From Candidatus Saccharimonadota bacterium (GTDB lineage Bacteria > Patescibacteriota > Saccharimonadia > Saccharimonadales > Saccharimonadaceae): a stretch of DNA of 34,269 bases. Below are positions 17,141 to 24,478 of the stretch, one piece after another; position 1 is the stretch's first letter; each line of letters begins with the position of its first letter. The notes beneath the pieces were generated by a model, which was not told the DNA's origin, made no database searches, and saw only the letters and a program-made list of their open reading frames with translations. The stretch covers positions 1 to 34,269 of the forward strand of contig JAQGGV010000036.1 of the NCBI GenBank assembly GCA_028289185.1. Direction: 5' to 3'. Made by a program: the position numbers and the translations under genes.

Positions 17141-17602
17141 CTATGACGATTGCTGGGCGATAACGATGTGTCGGTCGCGACCTTCGCCCTCGGAAAAGGT
17201 CTGAATGTTTGGATATTCACTGGCAACGTGATGAACAATCCGACGGTCAGCGGCATTGATATGGACGATTTTTGAATCGCCAGTCTTCAGGACTTCCTCG
17301 ATCCATTCTTTGGCCTGCTTGGCGATTTTTTCTTCGCGCTGTTTTTTGTAGTCAGCAACGTCGATATTTACGCGAGTCAGTTCGGCATCCTTACCACGTA
17401 GTATGGTCGATACAATGTATTGCAAGCTACGGAGTGTCTCGGCATTTTTGCCGATCAACAGGCTATTGAGTTCCGTTGATGGCACACTCAGTTCGATGAC
17501 GTCTTCTTCTAGGCTCGCCTCAATTTCGACATTGACCTCAAAAAACGTCAGTAAATCCGCAAGGTATTTCTTGGCAAATTCGAGTGATTCGTTCGCGTTC
17601 AT
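17141..17602 (-). CDS. khpB: KhpB/Jag-like RNA-binding protein without Jag_N domain
   Basis: This 153-residue protein has a KH domain with LLIGKNAETLRSLQYIV (about 50-70) and a C-terminal R3H domain with AADRRIVHHVASEYPNIQTFSEGEGRDRHIVI, whose R-x3-H is intact. These bind single-stranded RNA or DNA; in other bacteria Jag/KhpB affects cell-wall synthesis and division through small RNAs or mRNAs. The usual N-terminal Jag_N domain is missing, which makes the protein shorter than in Firmicutes. It overlaps yidC by four bases, the standard jag position. Confidence 0.88.
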   Translation of the reverse strand: MNANESLEFAKKYLADLLTFFEVNVEIEASLEEDVIELSVPSTELNSLLIGKNAETLRSLQYIVSTILRGKDAELTRVNIDVADYKKQREEKIAKQAKEWIEEVLKTGDSKIVHINAADRRIVHHVASEYPNIQTFSEGEGRDRHIVIAQQSS

Positions 17603-18573
17603 CGCTTCCCCTTCTTACTGCGCTGTTTAGGCTTTGATGGGTTCGCGCCCTTCGCCACAATTCGCGTTACGGTTGCTTCCTGTGCCACGGCTGCGCGGGC
17701 TTGCGCCTTGGCAGTTGCCTTTTTAGGAGTAGCTTTTGGATGTTCGTCAGCAATTTCCTCAAGCTCAGTTTCGTCGTCGCGCAAAATGATTGATTGCTGG
17801 ATAACAGCAACGAGGGTTGAGGTCGCATAGTAGAGCGCAATTGCGCCTGGCAGACTGAGCATGATAAAGAGCATAAACAGTGGTAGAACATAGATCATTT
17901 TGCCCATGATGGCGTTGTTAATGTCGGACTGATCGGCATCTTTGCCGTTGGCTGCGTCGCTCAGGATGTCACGGAGCCGTCGTTGGCCAGTTGCTTGTGG
18001 CAACGTCTGTTTGCTTTGGATGAATTGGCCGATAGCCGCGACCAGTGCCAGCACGACCAGGATGCCGTTGACACCTGTTGCCGAAAACGCGTGTTGCGTT
18101 AGGTCAACAACACCTAGAAACTTTTCGTTAAATGCACTTGGGTGTTCGATGATGTGCTTGATTGGTCCGATGTTCTCGATGAAATCATAAGTCCATTTTG
18201 TCAGCTGATCACGATGCAGCGTAAAGATCTGGATAACAGAGTAGAGCGAAATAAAGATTGGCAACTGAATAATAAGGATACCAATTGATCGGAATGGGCT
18301 GACGCCGTGGCGCTTGTACAGCTCCATCATTTCAACACCCTGGGCTTGGCGATTACCCTTGGTGCGCTTCTTGATTTCCTCGAGTTCTGGCTGCAAGCGA
18401 CGCATTGCTTTTGTCTGGTGCAGCTGGCGTTTTACCAGTGGATACATGGCAAGTCGCAGAATAATCGTAAAGAGTACAATACTCAAACCAAAGTCGCCAC
18501 CTGGGATAACTGCGTATAGCAGCATCAACAAGTTGAACAAAGGCTGGACAATAAGCAGTTCAAAGATGTTCAC
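17599..18573 (-). CDS. yidC: Membrane protein insertase YidC/Oxa1 family
   Basis: This 324-residue protein inserts and folds membrane proteins, alone or with SecYEG. It is of the short Gram-positive type without the large periplasmic domain. TIILRLAMYPLVKRQ near residue 40 carries the conserved Arg of the hydrophilic groove, followed by the cytoplasmic hairpin QTKAMRRLQPELEEIKKR and about four more helices. A long Lys/Arg/Ala-rich tail (last 60 residues) probably binds ribosomes. There is no lipobox Cys. The start is GTG with only weak GAGAA upstream; no better start is present. Confidence 0.93.
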   Translation of the reverse strand: MNIFELLIVQPLFNLLMLLYAVIPGGDFGLSIVLFTIILRLAMYPLVKRQLHQTKAMRRLQPELEEIKKRTKGNRQAQGVEMMELYKRHGVSPFRSIGILIIQLPIFISLYSVIQIFTLHRDQLTKWTYDFIENIGPIKHIIEHPSAFNEKFLGVVDLTQHAFSATGVNGILVVLALVAAIGQFIQSKQTLPQATGQRRLRDILSDAANGKDADQSDINNAIMGKMIYVLPLFMLFIMLSLPGAIALYYATSTLVAVIQQSIILRDDETELEEIADEHPKATPKKATAKAQARAAVAQEATVTRIVAKGANPSKPKQRSKKGKR

Positions 18574-18619
18574 GTTTTGTTCTCACACTCCACTTCGTGG
18601 TCAAAAGTAATTTCACCCT

Positions 18620-18628
18620 ATAGTACCA
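18620..18628 (-). promoter_or_regulatory. Possible extended -10 promoter for yidC-khpB
   Basis: TGGTACTAT on the minus strand matches the extended -10 form and lies just after the rnpA stop, 46 bases before the yidC start. No -35 element is clear. Confidence 0.35.
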
Positions 18629-18636
18629 CTTTTTGG

Positions 18637-18987
18637 CTATTTTTTATAGACGCCAGCAGATGCCAGAAGCTGTTTGACGCTATCTTCGAGCTCTTTTTGC
18701 GGTAGCGCAAACACCTCGGCCGAAAAGACCAGCAGGACAATATCGCTGTTTGGTTGAATCGTTGGCAGTTCCTGACGCACGATTTCATACAACCGGCGGC
18801 GAACACGATTGCGACCAACCGCAGCTTTGATTACCTTCTTGCTAATCACAACCGCGATGCGTGGTTCCTTGCGTTTGGGATGTGACGAATGTTTGAGCGT
18901 CAGCAAATGCGACCGCACAGCGTGGCCATGCGCATAGACATAGCGCAGGCTACCGTGGCCGTGAAATCGATTTTTGAACGGAATCAT
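18637..18987 (-). CDS. rnpA: Ribonuclease P protein component
   Basis: This protein of 116 residues begins MIPFKNRFHGHGSLRYVY and contains VGRNRVRRRLYEIVRQ, the RNR motif that contacts RNase P RNA and substrate. It helps process the 5' ends of tRNAs. I chose the ATG at 18987 because it fits the family start. A longer frame back to 19074 would translate through the repeat region. A TATACT box lies nine bases upstream and there is no ribosome-binding site, so the mRNA is probably leaderless. It follows rpmH in the usual order. Confidence 0.92.
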   Translation of the reverse strand: MIPFKNRFHGHGSLRYVYAHGHAVRSHLLTLKHSSHPKRKEPRIAVVISKKVIKAAVGRNRVRRRLYEIVRQELPTIQPNSDIVLLVFSAEVFALPQKELEDSVKQLLASAGVYKK

Positions 18988-18996
18988 ATAACTAAT

Positions 18997-19002
18997 AGTA
19001 TA
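18997..19002 (-). promoter_or_regulatory. -10 box of rnpA
   Basis: TATACT on the minus strand, preceded by TG, nine bases before the rnpA ATG. A start at the usual distance leaves a leader of two or three bases. Confidence 0.5.
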
Positions 19003-19017
19003 CAGGGTACGCAAGAA

Positions 19018-19034
19018 GCCGTGCGTAGCACGGC
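19018..19034. other. Short perfect hairpin next to repeat copy 2
   Basis: GCCGTGC and GCACGGC are separated by three bases. It flanks repeat copy 2 on the rnpA side. The matching position by copy 1 has a partly similar but decayed sequence (GCGCAGCGTGGGC region at 17062-17074). Confidence 0.6.
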
Positions 19035-19036
19035 CT

Positions 19037-19101
19037 TTAGGGGGTGGAGTTTCTTTCGTGGATTCACTCCACAAAAGAAACGGAGGGGCGAGCCCCTCCT
19101 A
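19037..19101. repeat. Structured intergenic repeat, copy 2
   Basis: It has the same left and right blocks as copy 1. The middle part differs in sequence but forms a longer hairpin on the minus strand: GTTTCTTTTGTGGA pairs with TCCACGAAAGAAAC around a GTGAA loop, with one T-G pair. It sits directly after the rpmH stop and before the rnpA promoter, so it could separate L34 and RnpA expression. Confidence 0.72.
19082..19099 (-). terminator. GC-rich hairpin after rpmH
   Basis: GGAGGGGC/GCCCCTCC stem beginning three bases after the rpmH stop, followed on the minus strand by GTTTCTTTT. It may reduce read-through from the highly expressed rpmH into rnpA. Confidence 0.45.
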
Positions 19102-19239
19102 CTAAATACTCATTTGAGCGCGGCCCTTAAGTCGGCGGCGCTTAAGCACGGCACGACCAGCCTTGGTCGAAATACGCGCCCTGAAACCGTGCGTACGAGC
19201 ACGATGACGAGTGTGTGGTTGGTGTGTCCTTTTTGGCAT
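19102..19239 (-). CDS. rpmH: 50S ribosomal protein L34
   Basis: This 45-residue protein starts MPKRTHQPHTRHRARTHGF and contains RTHGFRARISTKAGR and LKRRRLKGR, which match L34 across its length. L34 binds 23S rRNA in the large subunit. A promoter with TTGCAA and TAGAGT 17 bases apart lies just upstream. The AGGAAAG before the ATG resembles a ribosome-binding site, but the expected transcript start falls inside it. Confidence 0.96.
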   Translation of the reverse strand: MPKRTHQPHTRHRARTHGFRARISTKAGRAVLKRRRLKGRAQMSI

Positions 19240-19248
19240 AACTTTCCT

Positions 19249-19277
19249 ACTCTACCGTATTTTGTGCCATTTTGCAA
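19249..19277 (-). promoter_or_regulatory. rpmH promoter
   Basis: Minus-strand TTGCAA (19277-19272) and TAGAGT (19254-19249) with a 17-base spacer. The -10 box ends nine bases before the rpmH ATG, so the leader would be only two or three bases. Confidence 0.6.
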
Positions 19278-19409
19278 GGGGTGGAACCTCGTTTAATACT
19301 TCCTAAGCCTCCGTGAAGCGACTGTAGCCCGAGAACATCCTGACCAAAACAAAGATGCTCCCGGAGCGGAAGGGAGGAGGGCGATGAAAGTATTGAACCA
19401 GGTCCAGAG

Positions 19410-19525
19410 TTATCCACGGAACTTGAACCTTTATCCACACATTAATAGATGAGGGACATAATTGTGGATAACTCGCCTCTCTATTAGGACCCTACCGTAT
19501 TTACACCATTTGGAGTTGTGGAAAA
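19410..19525. other. oriC: DnaA-box cluster upstream of dnaA (origin, left part)
   Basis: Within the 364-base gap between rpmH and dnaA there are two perfect TTATCCACA boxes (19431-19439 plus; 19463-19471 minus), one near match TTATCCACG (19410-19418) and one TTTTCCACA on the minus strand (19517-19525). This is the usual place for oriC. The stretch 19278-19409 before the boxes holds nothing I recognise. Confidence 0.75.
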
Positions 19526-19544
19526 CTGCCGGCTGACCTATAGT
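19516..19544 (+). promoter_or_regulatory. dnaA promoter
   Basis: TTGTGG (19516-19521) and TATAGT (19539-19544) are 17 bases apart. The -35 element overlaps a DnaA-box-like site, so DnaA could repress its own gene. The mRNA leader would be about 50 bases, unlike the leaderless genes nearby. Confidence 0.55.
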
Positions 19545-19603
19545 AGAAGGTATTACCGTTGCATATATGTGACACACAATAACTATCCAAGTGAGGGGGA
19601 AGC

Positions 19604-20947
19604 GTGCAGCATTCTTTATGGCAAAGTGTTTTAGGGGAAATTGAACTGACAATTCCTCACTCCACCTTTATCACTTGGTTCAAGAATACTGAGCTTGTCG
19701 AATCAACCGACGAACTCGTCACGATTGCCGTACCGAATATTTTTGCCGTTCGTCAGTTCCAGGTAAAATTTACCGAGCAAATCAAAGAAGTTCTGGCTAA
19801 AAATGGCGTCGAGCCAGCCAAAATTGAATATATCGTCAAAACCGCCAGCAAGCGCTCGGTCATGAGTCGCGAAACAACCGTCAATTCTCCACTAGCCGAT
19901 CGCCCAAGTATGCGCACGCCACTGGCGCCAATCGGTAGTCTGAATCCTCGCTACACATTCAGTAACTTTATTGTTGGGTCGAGTAATGACCTTGCCTACA
20001 CCGCCTGCCAAGCCGTTGCGCAGTATCCAGGTATTAAATACAATCCTCTCTTTCTCTATGGCGGCGTTGGTTTAGGCAAAACTCACCTAGCTCAAGCAGT
20101 TGGTAATGAAATTATGAAAAACCAGCCAGACGCGCATGTGACCTATATAAGTAGCGAGACATTTGTAAAGGAATTCTTGGATAGTATTCGTTTCAAGAAA
20201 AAGGGTTTTTCGGACAAATACCGCAATGTTGATGTACTGATTATCGACGACATGCAGTTTATCGCCAACAAGGAAAAGACTCAGGAAGAATTCTTCCACA
20301 CCTTTAATGCACTACACCAGAACAACAAACAGATTATCATCACCAGCGATAAACCACCTCGTAGTATCCCTACCCTGACCGAACGTCTACGAAGTCGCTT
20401 TGAGATGGGTATGTCGATCGACATCCAAATGCCAGACTTTGAAACTCGCTGTGCCATCATTGAGGCCAAGGCGGCATTATCAGGTGTTGAGCTTGACCGT
20501 GATACGGTTGAATACCTCGCAAATAACATCAAGACGAACATCCGTGAACTTGAAGGTGCACTTAATCAACTCCTGGCTTATGCCGAGATGCGATCGATTA
20601 CTCCTGACATTACAACGGCTGAGGGATTGCTAGGTAATGTCCGTCGGACTCGCCCACAACATGTGTCCGCTAAACAAATCATCGACAAAACTGCCAAGTA
20701 CTTCTCACTCTCTATAGCAGAGATTTGTAGTGCACAGCGTGACAAGCACATCGTGACGCCTCGTCAGATCGCTATGTACCTGCTTCGAAGTGAGTTACAC
20801 CTCAGCTTTCCTAAGATTGCGATGGAACTTGGCCGCAAAGACCATACAACAGCTATTCACTCCGTCGAAAAGATTGAGAAATCAATCAAACTAGACTTTG
20901 TCATCCGCGAACAAGTGGCGGAAATTCGGGAGCGACTCTATGCCTAA
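19604..20947 (+). CDS. dnaA: Chromosomal replication initiator DnaA
   Basis: This 447-residue protein binds DnaA boxes and opens the origin. Domain I is at residues 1-90, the linker is short, and the AAA+ domain starts near residue 110 with NPRYTFSNFIVGSSN. Walker A is GGVGLGKTH (about 153), Walker B LIIDDMQFI (about 212), sensor 1 IITSDKPP and the Arg-finger region LRSRFEMG. Domain IV ends with LGRKDHTTAIHSVEKIE, the DnaA signature. The GTG start has a GAGGGGGA site about four to six bases upstream. It stands divergent to rpmH and upstream of dnaN and recF, the classic order. Confidence 0.98.
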   Translation: MQHSLWQSVLGEIELTIPHSTFITWFKNTELVESTDELVTIAVPNIFAVRQFQVKFTEQIKEVLAKNGVEPAKIEYIVKTASKRSVMSRETTVNSPLADRPSMRTPLAPIGSLNPRYTFSNFIVGSSNDLAYTACQAVAQYPGIKYNPLFLYGGVGLGKTHLAQAVGNEIMKNQPDAHVTYISSETFVKEFLDSIRFKKKGFSDKYRNVDVLIIDDMQFIANKEKTQEEFFHTFNALHQNNKQIIITSDKPPRSIPTLTERLRSRFEMGMSIDIQMPDFETRCAIIEAKAALSGVELDRDTVEYLANNIKTNIRELEGALNQLLAYAEMRSITPDITTAEGLLGNVRRTRPQHVSAKQIIDKTAKYFSLSIAEICSAQRDKHIVTPRQIAMYLLRSELHLSFPKIAMELGRKDHTTAIHSVEKIEKSIKLDFVIREQVAEIRERLYA

Positions 20948-21225
20948 TACACTACTCAGAGCATGGGGAAAACCTGTGCCTTTGCGTCGAAGAACCAGTC
21001 CATTACCTGTCAACGATCATCCACAGTTAGCCAAATCGCACAGAAAACGAACCGACCAAGCAGTGTACAAGTACCGATACCTCCCCATATTTAACCCTCT
21101 TTCCACACACAGCTTTCCACACATCCAAACAGCAATTTTACATCCGTCACACAAACACTTATTCACACTTTCCACATAGCCTACTAATACAACGACAAAT
21201 TTATAAATCAAGAAAGGTAATAACA
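20948..21225. other. oriC: Origin, right part: CTTTCCACA cluster between dnaA and dnaN
   Basis: This 278-base gap has no convincing gene. It holds three identical CTTTCCACA nonamers (21099-21107, 21113-21121, 21168-21176), one TTATTCACA (21159-21167) and one TCATCCACA (21017-21025), all on the plus strand, followed by an AT-rich stretch around 21181-21215 that could be the unwinding element. All differ slightly from the perfect boxes upstream of dnaA. Confidence 0.65.
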
Positions 21226-22329
21226 ATGGAACTTTCCGTCACACAAGAAAATCTTGCTCGGGCACTGGGTGCGGCGTCGCGCGTGGCAAGTTCCAAAACC
21301 CAACTCCCAATACTCAGTAATATCCTACTGCGGACCGACGAACATCGTTTAATGGTTGCAGCAACAAATCTGGAGATTGCATCAACCCACCATATTGGTG
21401 CCAAGATTATTAACGAAGGTGCAATTACTGTTCCTGCACGTTTGATTACTGAATTTGTAACCAGCCTACCTAAAACAGCCGTTACTTTGAAAGTTACCGA
21501 CAATAAACTTCACATCACCGCCGATGGATATAATTCAACAATTAACGGTATCTTGGCCGATGAATTCCCTGAACTCCCAACAATCAATGACAAAACAGCG
21601 GTTAGTTACGCAATTGATACGTCCCTATTAAAACAATCAATTGGGCAAACGATACTAACAGCAAGCAATGACGCGACTCGCCCAGTCCTCACTGGTGTAT
21701 ATTGGCATTCACATAATGGATCACTTTACTTGGCGGCAACTGATGGTTATCGATTGTCAGAGAAAAAACTCATCCCAACAAAGAGTGAAGTGTCGGCGAT
21801 TATCCCAACGACAAGCCTCCAGGAGGTTCTACGTATCCTGAACGAAGACATTAATGAGGTTGAAGTATTATTTGACGAGTCACAGGTTCGTTTCCGTCTG
21901 AATGATGCCGAACTCACGAGTCGATTAATCGATGGTAATTTCCCGGACTATCGTCAACTTATTCCAGCTTCGTCTGAATCGGTTGTTCAGATTCCCCGCG
22001 CTGACTTTGCGCAAATCACGAAGGTCGCCGGATTGTTCGCCCGTGAATCAGGTGGCAGCGTCACAGTGACAGCCGACGCCGAAAAAGACCAACTATCACT
22101 CCACTCTGTTGCCAGTGAACTTGGTGAAAACACCTCCGAAGCTGCTGCCGAAGTAACCGCCGATGGCCAAGTAACACTCAATTCTCGCTACCTAACGGAG
22201 GCGTTAAATGTCATCGACGGCGAAACGGTCACCTTCCGCTTTAGTGGCAAACTATCCCCCTGTGTTTTGTCTGCAACCGACGGCAAAACGACCGATTACC
22301 AGCACATCATCATGCCTCTAAAGAGTTAG
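21226..22329 (+). CDS. dnaN: DNA polymerase III beta sliding clamp
   Basis: This 367-residue clamp starts MELSVTQENLARALG, then has SSKTQLPILSNILL and, near the end, the conserved DYQHIIMPLKS. Three clamp domains of about 120 residues each fit the length. It forms a ring around DNA that tethers the replicative polymerase. An AAAGG ribosome-binding site precedes the ATG by about eight bases. recF starts one base after its stop. Confidence 0.97.
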   Translation: MELSVTQENLARALGAASRVASSKTQLPILSNILLRTDEHRLMVAATNLEIASTHHIGAKIINEGAITVPARLITEFVTSLPKTAVTLKVTDNKLHITADGYNSTINGILADEFPELPTINDKTAVSYAIDTSLLKQSIGQTILTASNDATRPVLTGVYWHSHNGSLYLAATDGYRLSEKKLIPTKSEVSAIIPTTSLQEVLRILNEDINEVEVLFDESQVRFRLNDAELTSRLIDGNFPDYRQLIPASSESVVQIPRADFAQITKVAGLFARESGGSVTVTADAEKDQLSLHSVASELGENTSEAAAEVTADGQVTLNSRYLTEALNVIDGETVTFRFSGKLSPCVLSATDGKTTDYQHIIMPLKS

Positions 22330-22330
22330 T

Positions 22331-23365
22331 ATGATCATACAGTCACTGTCTGTTGAAAACTTTCGTTCACATAAGAAATTTTCACGCTCACTATCAGATA
22401 CAGTGACGGTTATTACAGGCCCAAATGGTAGTGGTAAAACATCGCTTATCGAGGCAATTATGGTTGCACTCGGCGGCAAGTCGTTCAAGGGAACGGATAG
22501 TGAATTACTTCGTCGCGGAGCTGACTGGTGGCGCGTAGATGTGAAGTTGGATAACCAGGACCGAACAGTGAAATATCAGCCGGATGCGCCCAAGAAAAAA
22601 CAATTCATCGTCGATGACAAAGCAAATATTCGTTTACCAACCACGTCGCGCTATCCAATTGTCTTGTTTGAACCGGAGGACCTTCGTCTATTGCATGGTT
22701 CCCCGTCGCGTCGTCGGCAGTTTATAGACCGGTTTGCGGCAGAATTGATACCTGATTACGGAAAGGTCGTCCGGCGCTATGAGCGGGCTCTGCTGCAGCG
22801 CAACAAGCTACTAAAGCGTCGGGTTGCAACCGACGAACTATTCGCCTGGAATGTTAGTCTGGCAAAATACGGTGCGCAAATGATTGATATGCGTGTGCGC
22901 CTCATTGAGCGTTTAAATGCTGGGCTGCAACCAACCTATAACACGATCGCCCAAACAAGGGATGTTGTGTCGCTACACTATTCCCATACGGTTATTGACC
23001 ATACGGAACAGAAATTATTATCAGAACTTGAGGCGCGGACTGAACGTGATCAAATCCTGGGCTTTACTAGTATCGGTCCACACCGACACGACGTGTTATT
23101 TCGATTCAACGATGCACCGGCGATTGGGTCGGCGTCGCGTGGTGAAGTTCGTACGATTATTTTGGCACTCAAATTCCTGGAGGTGGACATTGTTCAGCAG
23201 GTCACCGATCAGCCGCCAATTGTGCTGCTTGATGACGTCCTGAGTGAACTTGATGACAAACGTCAGTCACACTTGGCGACGAAATTCCAAAACCACCAAA
23301 TCATTATGACCAGCACTAACCCACCGGAGGTTCTGGGAAGCGCAAAAGTTATACGTTTGCGCTAG
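22331..23365 (+). CDS. recF: DNA replication and repair protein RecF
   Basis: This SMC-like ATPase of 344 residues has Walker A GPNGSGKTS at residues 30-38, a signature ASRGEVRTIILALKF and Walker B PIVLLDDVLSELDDKRQ. LFEPEDLRLLHGSPSRRRQFID and SIGPHRHDV are typical RecF segments. It helps load RecA at single-strand gaps. The start lies one base after dnaN. Its last 17 bases overlap the end of a convergent gene. Confidence 0.95.
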   Translation: MIIQSLSVENFRSHKKFSRSLSDTVTVITGPNGSGKTSLIEAIMVALGGKSFKGTDSELLRRGADWWRVDVKLDNQDRTVKYQPDAPKKKQFIVDDKANIRLPTTSRYPIVLFEPEDLRLLHGSPSRRRQFIDRFAAELIPDYGKVVRRYERALLQRNKLLKRRVATDELFAWNVSLAKYGAQMIDMRVRLIERLNAGLQPTYNTIAQTRDVVSLHYSHTVIDHTEQKLLSELEARTERDQILGFTSIGPHRHDVLFRFNDAPAIGSASRGEVRTIILALKFLEVDIVQQVTDQPPIVLLDDVLSELDDKRQSHLATKFQNHQIIMTSTNPPEVLGSAKVIRLR

Positions 23366-23837
23366 CGGCGGGGGTCGCATCGTCGCCCGGCAAGCTAATC
23401 GCTTTATTGATTTCATCTAGGATGGATTCTGGTACGTCAGGAAATTCAACGGTTGAAAGAAGTGGACGAGGTGGCAACGTGCGGAGTATCCATATCCCCT
23501 GCTTTTTTTGCATGAGGACGCGCAGCGTATCGCGATTTAATGAATCGGTTCCCTTGTACGAAAGGGTTGTGCCATACCACTGACCCTGGTCAAATAACTG
23601 ACCCTGATTAATTAAGTAGTTAGTCTCAACCAATGGGTAACTTGCGGTTAGGACGCTGGTGATTGTTGGTTGCTCGGCTTTTAGTTCTGCCGCTAGTTCA
23701 GTTTTGCTGATTGGCTGAACGGTGGCGACGGGCTTTGGGATAGGTTTGGGAGCGGTCGCTGCGCCATAGGCAACCGAACCAGCGCCAATGATAATCGCCG
23801 TGGTAACGATTAGGATGAATTTTAGTCGATCGCTCAC
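23349..23837 (-). CDS. Small single-helix membrane protein of hydrolase operon A
   Basis: This 162-residue protein has one N-terminal membrane helix (about 7-27), a Pro/Lys linker and an outside domain of about 100 residues. I recognise no family. The GTG start overlaps the upstream stop (GTGA). It is the last gene of operon A and overlaps recF at its 3' end. It takes the place of the small membrane protein at 33023-33520 in operon B, with a weakly similar ending (FPDVPESILDEINKAI against FPPQYISLPDAVRKAL). Confidence 0.75.
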   Translation of the reverse strand: MSDRLKFILIVTTAIIIGAGSVAYGAATAPKPIPKPVATVQPISKTELAAELKAEQPTITSVLTASYPLVETNYLINQGQLFDQGQWYGTTLSYKGTDSLNRDTLRVLMQKKQGIWILRTLPPRPLLSTVEFPDVPESILDEINKAISLPGDDATPAASANV

Positions 23838-24478
23838 TTCTTCACCCCAGTAACAAGTGGATTCTTGAAATCCTTAAAAACAATCTTGAAATCAGTCGGA
23901 TCGTAACCAAGCTGTCTGATTTTTTCGACGGCATAAAAACGATAGCGTGGTGATGGCGTCGTGATTGTGAGTGTGATGGACACGTTGTCATTGTTGGTAA
24001 TGTAGCCGATAGTGAAATATGGATCCTGGAACGGTAGTTTAGAAGTTATTGGGTTAAGACTGCTAAAATATTGGCCGTTTACATTTGCCTCGATTGCACC
24101 ATACTCCTCGTTTTTCTGGTAATCGTCGGCGTGGTTGTTTGCCCATTTCTTGGCATCATCGCTTGATGCTGTCAGTGACAAAGCAACGACGTTTTGGGGT
24201 TTATCGCCAGATACGAGGACTGTTTTGGTGAGTGTTTGGTATCCATCCTTTTTAGCGGTAACTGTGTAGCTACCGTCCTTTACCCAATCGGTGCCGTTGC
24301 CTTCACTCTGCCCATTGAATGTAATCTGGGCATCGCTTGGCACGGCGCTGACAACGACGCCGGTTTTGCCCTGACGGATCGCGTAGGTATAAATGGCGCC
24401 ACCGATAATCAGAGCAAAAATGACAACGCATACAATAACGATACGACGTTTGTTTCTTTGGATGAGTTCGTAGTACAT
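23834..24478 (-). CDS. PEGA-domain membrane protein of hydrolase operon A
   Basis: This 214-residue protein has a basic N-terminus, one membrane helix (about 12-33) and then a PEGA domain with VVVSAVPSDAQITFNGQSEG, DGSYTVTAKKDGYQTLTKTVLV. PEGA domains are small beta folds on the outside of cells, often in surface-layer or secretion-linked proteins. The last 110 residues are a further soluble domain I do not recognise. It shares one base with the lysozyme gene upstream (TAATG) and four with the small gene downstream. Confidence 0.82.
   Translation of the reverse strand: MYYELIQRNKRRIVIVCVVIFALIIGGAIYTYAIRQGKTGVVVSAVPSDAQITFNGQSEGNGTDWVKDGSYTVTAKKDGYQTLTKTVLVSGDKPQNVVALSLTASSDDAKKWANNHADDYQKNEEYGAIEANVNGQYFSSLNPITSKLPFQDPYFTIGYITNNDNVSITLTITTPSPRYRFYAVEKIRQLGYDPTDFKIVFKDFKNPLVTGVKK

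Noticed and set aside
18988..19074. Upstream extension of rnpA to 19074
   Set aside because: It would translate the repeat and hairpins and add 29 residues absent from RnpA; the ATG at 18987 fits the family and the promoter.
20940..21179. Open frame continuing from dnaA into the dnaA-dnaN gap (MPNTLLRAWGKPV...)
   Set aside because: It runs through the CTTTCCACA cluster, its Pro/His/Ser-rich product resembles no family, and the start lies inside dnaA. The stretch is better explained as origin DNA.
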